64,000 nt of DNA from Ectothiorhodospira haloalkaliphila ATCC 51935 (GTDB taxonomy: Bacteria > Pseudomonadota > Gammaproteobacteria > Ectothiorhodospirales > Ectothiorhodospiraceae). Where the stretch lies: the NCBI RefSeq assembly GCF_000633935.1, contig NZ_KK214996.1, forward strand, positions 173,729-237,728, read 5' to 3'. Positions 1-7,979 of this stretch are shown here, piece by piece. Position 1 is the first letter of the stretch; each line of letters opens with the position of its first letter. A model generated the notes under the pieces. The model made no database searches. It worked only from the letters and a program-made list of their open reading frames with translations, and was not told where the DNA came from. Position numbers and translations under genes: made by a program.

Positions 1-374
1 ATCACCAGATCCCGCAACAGGTAGGGATAGATCCGGTGGCCCTCCCCCGGTCGACTGGTGCGCGGCCTCGGATACACTGCGTGCAGGCCCATCTGGCGCA
101 TCAGCCGCTGGACTCGCTTGCGGTTTACCGGGTGGCCCAAGCGGTTGAGATAGGCCCTCATCCGCCGTGAACCATAGAACGGCCTTCGCAGGTATTCCTC
201 GTCAATCAGGCGCATCAACTCCAAGTCGCTATCCTGGGCTGGCTTGGGCCGGTAGTAGACCGAGGAACGACTGATGTCGAGCAACTGACACTGTCGCCGC
301 ACGCTGACATCAACCGCCCGTGGCTCCACCAAGGCCTGTCGCTGGGCCCGGCTCAACGACCGAGCCTGCGCGAT
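1..374 (-). CDS. IS3-family transposase OrfB, partial (frameshift product)
   Basis: Reads in the -1 frame relative to orfA and stays open to the window edge. The visible part includes the HTH_21-type start of OrfB (SRSSVYYRP, then LIDEEYLRRPFYGSRRMRAYL, a helix-turn-helix region that precedes the DDE rve core in this family). The catalytic DDE residues lie outside the window. It has no convincing start of its own, so it is probably made as an OrfAB fusion by slippage at 374-380. The boundary with orfA given here is that slippage point, not a start codon. Confidence 0.75.
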   Translation of the reverse strand, partial: MAQARSLSRAQRQALVEPRAVDVSVRRQCQLLDISRSSVYYRPKPAQDSDLELMRLIDEEYLRRPFYGSRRMRAYLNRLGHPVNRKRVQRLMRQMGLHAVYPRPRTSRPGEGHRIYPYLLRDLV

Positions 375-640
375 AAAAAATCCCGTTCCACCGTCAGCTT
401 GCCGATCTCACGGTACAGGGTGTCGATCTCCTCCTGGGTCTTCTGGGCCGCTTTGCCGCCGCCCTTGCCCTCGAAGATCCCCGTCGCCTTGTCCAGCAAC
501 TCACGCCGCCACTGACTCACCATGGTCGGATGGATCTCGAAGCGGGCTGCCAGCTCCGAGGTGGTCTGCTCCCCTTTGAGGGCCTCAAGGGCCACCTTGG
601 CCTTGAAGTCGGCACTGTATTGCTTGCGTTTCCTGCTCAT
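353..640 (-). CDS. IS3-family transposase OrfA (HTH_Tnp_1)
   Basis: A 95-residue DNA-binding subunit of an IS3-family transposase. It begins MSRKRKQYSADFKAKVALEAL and has the classic helix-turn-helix TSELAARFEIHPTMVSQW at about residues 27-44, followed by a leucine/acidic region (EEIDTLYREIGKLTVERDF) that forms the coiled coil used for multimerisation. Length is typical of the family. It ends at a TGA only 18 nt downstream of the slippery heptamer. The start has a purine-rich AGGAGAATCTGATC leader. Confidence 0.88.
   Translation of the reverse strand: MSRKRKQYSADFKAKVALEALKGEQTTSELAARFEIHPTMVSQWRRELLDKATGIFEGKGGGKAAQKTQEEIDTLYREIGKLTVERDFLSRRLGR
374..380 (-). promoter_or_regulatory. Programmed -1 frameshift heptamer T TTT TTA
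   Basis: On the minus strand the orfA frame reads GAT TTT TTA TCG, giving the X XXY YYZ heptamer T TTT TTA. A -1 slip here moves ribosomes into the orfB frame, which is open from this point leftwards. IS3 elements are known to use A6G or similar heptamers to make OrfAB transposase; the T-rich form fits the same rule. The stimulatory structure was not identified. Confidence 0.6.
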
Positions 641-981
641 GATCAGATTCTCCTGTCGGAATGATCAGAGCTTAACCCCTGGTCCGAATTTTGGGGTCCA
701 CCTCACAGTCGGCGGATGCCTCTGAGTCTGTGCGGTGATCACACAGGCCATGGCTTTGAGTCGATGCGGCCGGTTTGTTAGATGGATTCACAGTGAACGT
801 CCTCCACAGGAGCGAAACGGGGGCCAGGTTGCTGGGCACAGCATAGCCCCCTCCCCCTCTCCCGCGCATGCGGGGGAATACGTAGGTAGAACACCGGATA
901 CCGGCGGCAATACAGCAGGCCTAGCCTTTACACCGTAGGGCGCGAAAGCGCCTGCATCCAGACAATCCGGAGGATTCAGAC

Positions 982-1428
982 ATGAACACCCGTATCGACA
1001 CAAATCACTATGAAGCCACCTCTCAAAACGTCAATGCCCTCCTTGCGCGCCACAGCCACTGGCTCCTGCGCGCCGGGTTTGCCAGTGTCTTTTTGTTTCA
1101 CGGGGTGGAGAAGTTCGTCATGGGCATTGGCGGCTTTGCCGCCATGATGAACCTGCCGGTGACGGTCGCCTTCCTGGTCGCTATGGCGGAGGTGCTGGCG
1201 GGCGTGGGCATCATTGTCGGTGCCACCGTGCGTAACCGCCTTGGTGACATCGTCACGCGACTGGCGGGGCTGGCCGCCGCGCCGGTGTTGGTTGGCGCCA
1301 TCGCCATGGTCCATTGGGGGCAGTGGAGTTTCGTCGCCAGCGACAGTCACCCCATGGGCGGCATGGAGTTCCAGGTGGTGCTCTTGTTGCTGGCACTGAG
1401 CTTCATCCTGCGCGGCAACCAATCCTGA
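982..1428 (+). CDS. DoxX family membrane protein
   Basis: A 148-residue inner-membrane protein of the DoxX family. After a soluble N-terminus of about 27 residues come four hydrophobic segments: LRAGFASVFLFHGVEKF with the family FHGxxKF signature, VAFLVAMAEVLAGVGIIVGA, LAAAPVLVGAIAMVHW, and a final VVLLLLALSFIL. DoxX relatives are linked to thiosulfate:quinone oxidoreductase in archaea and to redox stress elsewhere, but the substrate here cannot be assigned. CGGAGGATTCAGAC precedes the ATG. It lies 74 bp before a type II NADH dehydrogenase, so the two may be co-transcribed as a quinone-related pair. Confidence 0.88.
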   Translation: MNTRIDTNHYEATSQNVNALLARHSHWLLRAGFASVFLFHGVEKFVMGIGGFAAMMNLPVTVAFLVAMAEVLAGVGIIVGATVRNRLGDIVTRLAGLAAAPVLVGAIAMVHWGQWSFVASDSHPMGGMEFQVVLLLLALSFILRGNQS

Positions 1429-1502
1429 GTCACCACGACTGATCGGGGCTTGGGCGAAGCCTGATTCGCCAGGCCCCGGTCACTCACCGGGGAGCATGAG
1501 TC

Positions 1503-2867
1503 ATGACCCTGATCTCGAACAGTGCCAACCACCGCCATCGCGTGGTGATCCTGGGTGCCGGATTCGCCGGACTGAGCGCAGCACTGAAGCTCGCCCGGGC
1601 ACCGGTGGATATCGTCATCATCGATCGTCACAACTACCATCTTTTTCAACCCCTGCTCTATCAGGTGGCCACCGCGGCCCTGTCCCCGGCTGACATCGCC
1701 GCGCCCATTCGTGGCATTGTCGGCCGGTTTCCCAACGTCCGCGTATTGCTTGACACCGTCGAGGATGTCGATCGACGGACACGTCGGGTTTACACCGCAG
1801 GTGGGCGCCACGTGCCCTACGACGACCTCATCGTGGCCACCGGGGCCACGCACAACTATTTCGGCAAGGACCACTGGCAGCAGTGGGCACCCGGTCTCAA
1901 ACGCATCGAAGATGCCATCGAACTGCGCCGACGCATCCTGCTGGCCTTCGAGCAGGCGGAAATGGAAGAGGACATCGCCACACGGGAGGCCCTGATGACC
2001 TTTGTGGTCGTGGGAGGCGGCCCTGCTGGCGTAGAAATGGCCGGGGCCGTGGCCGAACTGGCCCGGTTCACTCTGGCAAGGGATTTTCGGAATATTCAGC
2101 CTGAGAACGCCCGAGTCGTCCTGGTGGATGCCAACGAACGCCTGCTTCGCCCCTTTCCACCCTCCTTGTCGCGAAAGGCCGCCAAGACCCTCGGTCGGTT
2201 GGGCGTGGAACTGATCCTGAATGCCCGGGTGGACGGGATGGATGCAAACTGCGTCAGGATCGGGTCGCGCGTGCTCCCGACACACACGGTCATCTGGAGC
2301 GCCGGGGTTCGCGCCTCCCCTGCCGGACGATGGCTCAAGGTGGAAACCGACCCGGCGGGACGAATACCGGTCGACGAGACACTGCGTCTGCCCCAGGACC
2401 CGACCATCTACGTATTGGGCGACGTCGCCAGCCACCGCAACCCGGACGGATCCCATACCCCGGGCGTGGCGCCCGCCGCCAAGCAAATGGGGCGTTATGC
2501 GGCGCGTCACATTGCCTCGCGCCTCAGGGACCGTCCTGCTCCCGGCCCCTTCCGTTTTCGTAATCCGGGCCAACTGGCCACCATCGGTCGCCACTCGGCA
2601 CTGGGCCATTTCGGCCGCTTGAAGGTCTCGGGCTATCCAGGCTGGTGGCTGTGGGGTCTGGCTCATATCTATTTCCTGATCGGCTTTCGCAATCGCCTGA
2701 TGGTGGCAGCCAACTGGTTCTGGTCCTATCTCACCTTCGGCCGCGGCGTCCGCCTCATCACCGGCGATATGCCATCCATCGCAATATCGACTCGAGAGAC
2801 TGCGCATCCTCCATCCTCAAGACACACGCCAACGGCAAAATCAGCCGGCCCAGGAGGCTCGTCATGA
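1503..2867 (+). CDS. ndh: Type II NADH dehydrogenase (NDH-2)
   Basis: A 454-residue FAD-dependent NADH:quinone oxidoreductase that passes electrons to the quinone pool without pumping protons. It has two dinucleotide folds: FAD-binding VILGAGFAGLSAAL near residue 14 and NADH-binding VVVGGGPAGVEMAG near residue 168. FAD-contact motifs follow (NYHLFQPLLYQVATAALSP early, and VLGDVASH near residue 304). The C-terminal PGWWLWGLAHIYFLIGFRNR is the membrane-anchoring segment typical of NDH-2. The ATG at 1503 was chosen over an out-of-frame ATG at 1496; GGGGAGC precedes it. Its TGA overlaps the ATG of tal (ATGA), so it is translationally coupled to the pentose-phosphate genes. Confidence 0.9.
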   Translation: MTLISNSANHRHRVVILGAGFAGLSAALKLARAPVDIVIIDRHNYHLFQPLLYQVATAALSPADIAAPIRGIVGRFPNVRVLLDTVEDVDRRTRRVYTAGGRHVPYDDLIVATGATHNYFGKDHWQQWAPGLKRIEDAIELRRRILLAFEQAEMEEDIATREALMTFVVVGGGPAGVEMAGAVAELARFTLARDFRNIQPENARVVLVDANERLLRPFPPSLSRKAAKTLGRLGVELILNARVDGMDANCVRIGSRVLPTHTVIWSAGVRASPAGRWLKVETDPAGRIPVDETLRLPQDPTIYVLGDVASHRNPDGSHTPGVAPAAKQMGRYAARHIASRLRDRPAPGPFRFRNPGQLATIGRHSALGHFGRLKVSGYPGWWLWGLAHIYFLIGFRNRLMVAANWFWSYLTFGRGVRLITGDMPSIAISTRETAHPPSSRHTPTAKSAGPGGSS

Positions 2868-4030
2868 CACACGCATTGCATCAACTACAAACTGCCGGGC
2901 AATCGCCGTGGCTGGACGCCATTGACCGCACCATGATCGCCGACGGCACCCTGGAACGCCTTATCCGGGAAGACGGGTTATGCGGTATCACCTCCAATCC
3001 GGCCATCTTTCAGAAGGCCTTCGCCGCCGGCGATGGTTATGAGCGGGCTATTGAGAGCAAAGTGGAACAGGGTGAACTTGATCCGCTCAGCGTGTACGAG
3101 TCACTGGCTTTGAAGGATATTCGCGAGGCCGCCGATCTGCTGGCACCCGTGCATGCGAGGACCTCGGGGGCGGATGGTTATGTGAGCCTGGAAGTGTCCC
3201 CCACATTAGCGGAGTCAGCCCGGGAGACCTACCAGGAGGCGCACCGACTCTGGAAGGCACTGGAACGCCCCAATGTCATGATCAAGATCCCCGGGACCCG
3301 CGAGGGCCTCGAGGCTGTCGAAGACCTGATCGCCGATGGCATCAACGTGAATGTGACCTTGTTATTTGACCGGGCTCTGTATCGGCGGGCGGCAGAGTCG
3401 TATCAGCGTGGTCTGGAACGTCGTGCCGTATCGGGCAAGCCCCTGAACACGATTTCTTCGGTCGCCAGTTTCTTCATCAGCCGCATCGACACGGCGGTGG
3501 ACGCGACCTTGCAGCAAAGGCTCGATACGAGGCTTTCCGGCGAAAATGCCCGCCAGGCCAAAGAACTCGTGGGCCAGGTCGCCGTGGCCAATGCCCGCCT
3601 GGCTTACCGGGATTACCTTGGCATCCTGGCCACGCCCCGCTGGAGGGCACTGGCGGAAATGGGCGCACGACCGCAGCGCCTGTTGTGGGCCAGCACCGGC
3701 ACCAAAAGCAAGGTGATGTCGGACGTGCATTATGTGGAATCCCTGATCGGATCACAGACAGTCAACACCATGCCCCCGGAAACCTTCTGGGCATTCCGCG
3801 ATCATGGCCAGGTCAACCCGACATTATCGGAGGGCGTGGCCAAGGCCGAACACGCTTTAACGAGACTGAGCCTGTTGGGTATTCCTCTGAATAGTATTAC
3901 GGCGCGGCTGCGCCAAGAGGGGATCGACGGCTTCAAATCGGCCTACGCCCAGTTACTTGAAACCGTTGCAGGCAAGATTGAGGCAAATACCCATCCCACC
4001 ACAGGAGAACACCCATGCAAATTGGCATGA
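2864..4030 (+). CDS. tal: Transaldolase
   Basis: A 388-residue transaldolase of the longer (mycobacterial/cyanobacterial-like) type, which moves a dihydroxyacetone unit between sugar phosphates in the non-oxidative pentose phosphate pathway. Family motifs are GITSNPAIFQKAF near residue 43, VSLEVSPTLA near residue 107, the Schiff-base region MIKIPGTREGLEAVEDL near residue 138, NVTLLF, SVASFFISRID and LLWASTGTKSK. An upstream in-frame extension is ignored because AGGAGG lies 7 bases before the ATG at 2864. The gene overlaps ndh by 4 bp and gnd by 16 bp, so the cluster is tightly coupled. Confidence 0.95.
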   Translation: MTHALHQLQTAGQSPWLDAIDRTMIADGTLERLIREDGLCGITSNPAIFQKAFAAGDGYERAIESKVEQGELDPLSVYESLALKDIREAADLLAPVHARTSGADGYVSLEVSPTLAESARETYQEAHRLWKALERPNVMIKIPGTREGLEAVEDLIADGINVNVTLLFDRALYRRAAESYQRGLERRAVSGKPLNTISSVASFFISRIDTAVDATLQQRLDTRLSGENARQAKELVGQVAVANARLAYRDYLGILATPRWRALAEMGARPQRLLWASTGTKSKVMSDVHYVESLIGSQTVNTMPPETFWAFRDHGQVNPTLSEGVAKAEHALTRLSLLGIPLNSITARLRQEGIDGFKSAYAQLLETVAGKIEANTHPTTGEHPCKLA

Positions 4031-4992
4031 TCGGACTCGGGCGCATGGGCGCCAACATGGCGCGACGCCTGGCACGCAATGGCCATGAGTGTGTGGTCTA
4101 TAACCGGGATCCGCAGGTCGCCAATGCCCTGGCACAGGAACAACCCGGGGTGCACCCGACGGAATCCCTGGACGAACTTGCGGCAACCTTGCGTCCCCCT
4201 CGCAGCATCTGGCTGATGGTCCCGGCCGGCGCCGTCACTGACACGGTCATCGAGACACTGACCCCGTATCTGAGCCCGAAGGATGTGCTCGTGGACGGTG
4301 GCAACAGTTATTTCAAGGACACTGTTCGCCGCTCACAGGCGCTGGCCGAGAAGGGCATTTTTCTGCTGGATGCAGGGACCAGTGGCGGAGTCTGGGGCCT
4401 GGAGCGTGGCTACTGTCTCATGGTGGGGGGCGCCGAGGCGGCCTTCCAGCAATTGGAGCCCGCGCTGGAAACCCTGGCCCCCGGCACCGACCACAGTTCT
4501 CGCACGCCAGGGCGCAAGGGCTCGGTGGAGCCAGCGGAGAAGGGTTATCTGCACTGCGGTCCACCGGGGGCCGGGCACTACGCCAAGATGATTCATAACG
4601 GCATCGAGTATGGCCTCATGCAGGCCTATGCCGAGGGCTTCAACATCCTTGAGAGTGCGGGGACGCCCGAGGCACCCGAGCCCTATCGGTATGAATTCGA
4701 TGTGGCTGCGATTGCCGAGCTGTGGCGCCGCGGCAGCGTGGTGGAATCATGGCTTCTGGACCTGACGGCGGCCGCCCTTCATGCCGATCCGGACCTGGAT
4801 GGCTTTACCGGCCACGTCCAGGACTCAGGCGAGGGACGCTGGACCGTCCTGACCGCTGTGGAACAGGCCGTGCCGGCCCAAGTGCTCACTGCGGCGCTGT
4901 ACGCGCGTTTTCGTTCACGCCAGGAATCGAGTTTCTCCGACAGGATCCTGTCGGCCATGCGTCATCAGTTCGGTGGCCATGCCGAGCCCTGA
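4015..4992 (+). CDS. gnd: 6-phosphogluconate dehydrogenase (decarboxylating), short form
   Basis: A 325-residue enzyme that oxidises and decarboxylates 6-phosphogluconate to ribulose 5-phosphate. The N-terminal Rossmann motif GLGRMGANMARRL is followed by YNRDP, an NRxP turn compatible with NADP binding. LVDGGNSYFKDT near residue 97, the substrate motif SGGVWGLERG near residue 123 and GAGHYAKMIHNGIEYG near residue 186 (catalytic Lys and HNGIEYG) are intact. The length fits the short GndA/YqeC-like family (about 300-330) rather than the 470-residue form. The start at 4015 overlaps the end of tal by 16 bp with AGGAG about 5 bases upstream. Confidence 0.95.
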   Translation: MQIGMIGLGRMGANMARRLARNGHECVVYNRDPQVANALAQEQPGVHPTESLDELAATLRPPRSIWLMVPAGAVTDTVIETLTPYLSPKDVLVDGGNSYFKDTVRRSQALAEKGIFLLDAGTSGGVWGLERGYCLMVGGAEAAFQQLEPALETLAPGTDHSSRTPGRKGSVEPAEKGYLHCGPPGAGHYAKMIHNGIEYGLMQAYAEGFNILESAGTPEAPEPYRYEFDVAAIAELWRRGSVVESWLLDLTAAALHADPDLDGFTGHVQDSGEGRWTVLTAVEQAVPAQVLTAALYARFRSRQESSFSDRILSAMRHQFGGHAEP

Positions 4993-5027
4993 TGAGTTGA
5001 AATCATGCCCTTGCAGGAGTCCGTTCC

Positions 5028-6548
5028 ATGCACAGCCCAACCCCTTCAGTATCTCGATCCCCCGCCTCCGGGCTGATGGTGATCTACGGCGCGTCGGGCG
5101 ATCTTGCCCAGCGCAAACTTTTCCCCGCCCTCCATCACCTGGCCCGGGACGGCTTGCTAACGGATGAGTTCGGGGTGATCGGCGTGTCATCCAAGGCCTT
5201 CACCGAACAAGGCTTTCGCGATCACCTGGATGAAACCGTCCGCCCGCATCTTGAGGGCGGACTCGATGAGACCAGCTGGCGCTGGCTCCTGAAACGAGTG
5301 AGCTATGTTTCCGTGGACTGGGAGGATCCCGACGACTTCAAGTGCCTGGCCCAGCAGGTGCGCGAGATGGACGCACGCTGGGGGACCGATAGCAACCACG
5401 CGCACTATCTGGCCACGCCCCCCAGTCGCTTTGCGTCCCTTGTGGCACATCTTTGTGAAGCCAACATCCTGAGGCGGGATCCGCAGGCACGGGAACGCGT
5501 GATCATCGAAAAACCCTTTGGCCATGACCTGGATTCGGCCATCGCACTGAACAGACGTCTGCTGGAAACCCTGGACGAGGCCCAGATCTACCGGATCGAT
5601 CACTATCTGGGCAAGGAGACTGTGCAGAATCTGATGGTGTTTCGCTTTGCCAACGCCATCTTCGAGCCCATCTGGAATCGCCGCTACGTGGACCACGTGC
5701 AAATCACCGTGGCCGAGGACCTGGGGATCGGCCATCGCGCCGGTTATTACGACGGCGCTGGGGCACTCAGGGACATGGTCCCCAACCACATGATGCAACT
5801 GCTCTCCTTGATTGCCATGGAGCCACCCGCCTCTTTCAATGCCGAAGCCGTGCGCAATGCCAAGGGGGACGTGCTCAGGGCTATCCCGCTCTTCACCGCC
5901 GATCAGGTCGCCCAGAGGACGGTTCGGGGTCAGTATGGTCCCGGGCAGATTTCCGAGGAAGGGGACGTGCACGGCTACCGCGAAGAAGAAGGCATCGCAC
6001 CGGATTCCCCCACGGAAACCTTCGCCGCCCTGCGTCTGGAGATCGACAACTGGCGCTGGGCCGGTGTGCCATTTTATCTGCGGACCGGAAAACGCATGCC
6101 CATGCGGCAAACAGAGATCGTGATTCAGTTCAAGTCGGTACCTTCCATGATGTTCCGCAGCACCGGCGTGGAGGATCTGGCCCCGAACCGACTGCTGTTG
6201 CGGATCCAGCCCAGAGAGGCCATCGTCCTGAGCTTTGGCGCCAAGCGGCCCGGACCCTCGATACGCATCGCCGACGCTGATCTGGAATTCTGCTATCGGG
6301 ATCGCTTTGGTCTGGGGCCCAGTACCGGGTATGAGACCCTGCTGTTCGATGCATTGCGTGCCGATGCCACCCTGTTTCAGAGGGCCGACAGTATCGAGGG
6401 CGGCTGGGCGGTCATTGACCCGATCCTTCGGGTCTGGGATGACAGCTCGCCCGGAGATTTCCCCAACTACGCTGCTGGCACGTGGGGCCCCGAGGCGGCC
6501 GATCGTCTCATGCAACAGGATGGCCGACAGTGGAACAATCAACCCTGA
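5028..6548 (+). CDS. zwf: Glucose-6-phosphate 1-dehydrogenase
   Basis: A 506-residue enzyme for the first, NADP-linked step of the oxidative pentose phosphate pathway. It carries the nucleotide-binding IYGASGDLAQRKLFPAL near residue 18, the active-site RIDHYLGKETVQNL near residue 187, and EKPFGHDL, RTGKRM and GYETLLFDA motifs in the family order. Length is normal. The start at 5028 has GCAGGAG 8-14 bases upstream; it follows gnd by 35 bp and precedes pgl by 4 bp. Together with gnd and pgl it completes the oxidative branch, giving the cluster a role in NADPH supply. Confidence 0.96.
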   Translation: MHSPTPSVSRSPASGLMVIYGASGDLAQRKLFPALHHLARDGLLTDEFGVIGVSSKAFTEQGFRDHLDETVRPHLEGGLDETSWRWLLKRVSYVSVDWEDPDDFKCLAQQVREMDARWGTDSNHAHYLATPPSRFASLVAHLCEANILRRDPQARERVIIEKPFGHDLDSAIALNRRLLETLDEAQIYRIDHYLGKETVQNLMVFRFANAIFEPIWNRRYVDHVQITVAEDLGIGHRAGYYDGAGALRDMVPNHMMQLLSLIAMEPPASFNAEAVRNAKGDVLRAIPLFTADQVAQRTVRGQYGPGQISEEGDVHGYREEEGIAPDSPTETFAALRLEIDNWRWAGVPFYLRTGKRMPMRQTEIVIQFKSVPSMMFRSTGVEDLAPNRLLLRIQPREAIVLSFGAKRPGPSIRIADADLEFCYRDRFGLGPSTGYETLLFDALRADATLFQRADSIEGGWAVIDPILRVWDDSSPGDFPNYAAGTWGPEAADRLMQQDGRQWNNQP

Positions 6549-6552
6549 GCCG

Positions 6553-7302
6553 ATGGTGAGTCCAATGCTTGCACGAATAGACCATAACAGGGTCTTCGAC
6601 GACCTTGACAGCCTGGCAAACACCGCCGCCATCGATTGCCTGAGATTGGCCAACGACATGATCACCGAACGGGGGCGTTTCCACATTGCCCTCTCCGGTG
6701 GTCGCACGCCTCAGCGCTTGTATGAACAACTGGCAGACCGTATCAAAGAGACCGACTGGTCCCGCTGGCATATTTGTTTCGGCGACGAACGCTGCGTGCC
6801 CCCCGATCATCCCCGCAGCAACGCGGGCATGGCCCGCAAGGCCTGGCTCTCTCGAGTACCGATCCCGTCATCCCAGGTACACATCATGTTCAACGCCGGT
6901 AACGATCCCGAAAACGCCGCAGCAGCATACGCGGCCCACCTGCAATCATTGCCAAGGACTGCTGACGGGTGTTGGCCGATCTTTGATCTGGCCCTGATGG
7001 GTTTGGGATCGGACGGTCACGTCGCCTCATTATTCCCGCACTCGGATGCCCTGCGTGAAGATCGCCGCCCCGTCGTCGCGGTGCCCCCCCCGGAGGGGGA
7101 AGAATGGCGGATCACCCTCACCTATCCAGTCTTCAATCATGCCCGGAATCTCTGGTTCCTGGTGGCAGGTTCGGATAAACGCGAGGTGATGGCACGTATC
7201 CAGAGGGGGGAGAACCTGTCCACGCCCCTACCGATACAGCGTCTGACACCTCAGGCGCAGCCTCGTTGGTATCTCGATCGGACGGCCGTCATCCCATCAT
7301 GA
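6553..7302 (+). CDS. pgl: 6-phosphogluconolactonase
   Basis: A 249-residue lactonase that hydrolyses 6-phosphogluconolactone, the product of Zwf, to 6-phosphogluconate, the substrate of Gnd. Family motifs are FHIALSGGRTPQRLYEQL near residue 37, WHICFGDERCVPPDHPRSN near residue 71, and LALMGLGSDGHVASLFP near residue 149 with the catalytic His. The ATG at 6553 is 4 bp after the zwf stop; a second in-frame ATG at 6565 is also possible. A much longer in-frame upstream extension overlaps zwf and is rejected. It is the last gene of the run and is followed by a hairpin at 7342. Confidence 0.94.
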   Translation: MVSPMLARIDHNRVFDDLDSLANTAAIDCLRLANDMITERGRFHIALSGGRTPQRLYEQLADRIKETDWSRWHICFGDERCVPPDHPRSNAGMARKAWLSRVPIPSSQVHIMFNAGNDPENAAAAYAAHLQSLPRTADGCWPIFDLALMGLGSDGHVASLFPHSDALREDRRPVVAVPPPEGEEWRITLTYPVFNHARNLWFLVAGSDKREVMARIQRGENLSTPLPIQRLTPQAQPRWYLDRTAVIPS

Positions 7303-7341
7303 ATTCTCAACGGATCGAGATCTTGAAGGGACCTCCAATCG

Positions 7342-7373
7342 CCCCTGAAAGCGCCCACTGGCGCCTCCAGGGG
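7342..7373. terminator. Hairpin between convergent genes, likely bidirectional terminator
   Basis: CCCCTG and GCGCC pair with GGCGC and CAGGGG around a short loop, giving an interrupted stem of 11 pairs followed by TTT. It lies between the 3' end of pgl and the 3' end of the minus-strand gene at 7385, where a shared terminator is expected. The U-tract is short, so termination efficiency is uncertain. Confidence 0.5.
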
Positions 7374-7384
7374 TTTGGCGACCA

Positions 7385-7741
7385 TCACTCGACCGTGGGA
7401 ACGAAGGCCTGAAGCTGGGGATCGTAGTGACTACCCGTAATGTTGGCCGGCTCGGCAGGGCTGGAGGGTGCGGGTGAACGGAGCGAACCCACCGGCTGGC
7501 CCTCGACCTTGCCCACAAAGGCCTGCAGGTGGGGGTCATAGACTGAACCCACTACCGTATTGCCCTTGGTGGCTTTCGCGTCGCTGGGCGGTGTGGTCAG
7601 GGTGGTCTGGTATGCCGCGCCCGCCGGCACATAGGTCTGCAACAGGTGATCCCACTCCGAGCCAATGGCCTGGCCCGTGGTGGCGATGATCATCGTGGCG
7701 GTGCCGGCAATGAGACTGTTTTTCAAGGTCAGGATTTTCAT
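7385..7741 (-). CDS. Small exported protein with three YDPxLQAFV-type repeats
   Basis: A 118-residue protein of unknown function. A signal peptide (MKILTLKNSLIAGTATMIIATTGQAIGS) predicts export. The mature part holds three copies of one short motif: WDHLLQTYVPAG, YDPHLQAFVGKV and YDPQLQAFVPTV, the last at the very C-terminus. The linker between copies is rich in Thr, Ser, Pro and Ala (for example APSSPAEPA). Two in-frame upstream ATGs exist; the one at 7741 is chosen because AAGGAG lies 7 bases before it. It is monocistronic, convergent with pgl, and has no recognised family. Confidence 0.7.
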   Translation of the reverse strand: MKILTLKNSLIAGTATMIIATTGQAIGSEWDHLLQTYVPAGAAYQTTLTTPPSDAKATKGNTVVGSVYDPHLQAFVGKVEGQPVGSLRSPAPSSPAEPANITGSHYDPQLQAFVPTVE

Positions 7742-7979
7742 GGTCATTCTCCTTCCAATCGCGGTTTCGGATCTCATCCCAAGGCGGTGTTGCCGTGTGC
7801 CTTGAGCTTGATTTCAGAATAGGCCGCGTCACCCCTGACCAACATTCGGATGAATACCTACAGTGCTAATACTTAGGCACGCCCCTGATCATGACTGAGA
7901 CGTCCGTTCAGTTGATGGGTTAAGACCACCCAACTCGGCAGGCTTCGCAACAGGGCTTCCCTGAGGAGCGTGAACCAAT

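Larger units (their letters stand above)
1..705 (-). mobile_element. IS3-family insertion sequence, one end only
   Basis: A transposable element read leftwards and cut by the window edge. It has the two-frame orfA/orfB organisation typical of the IS3 family. The outer end is placed at 705, where the minus strand begins TGAGGTGGACCCC; IS3-family elements usually start with TG and end with CA. The other terminal repeat and any target-site duplication lie outside the window. The element sits upstream of the DoxX gene, so an outward promoter effect is possible but not shown. Confidence 0.85.

Noticed and set aside
840-895. GC-rich motif with CCCGCGCATGCGGGG that resembled a CRISPR repeat
   Set aside because: Only one copy and no spacers; at most a small hairpin between the IS end and the DoxX gene.
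1347-2807. Long open frame (486 residues) opposite the NDH-2 gene
   Set aside because: Antisense shadow in GC-rich DNA; no start signal or motif, and the sense strand has complete NDH-2 motifs.
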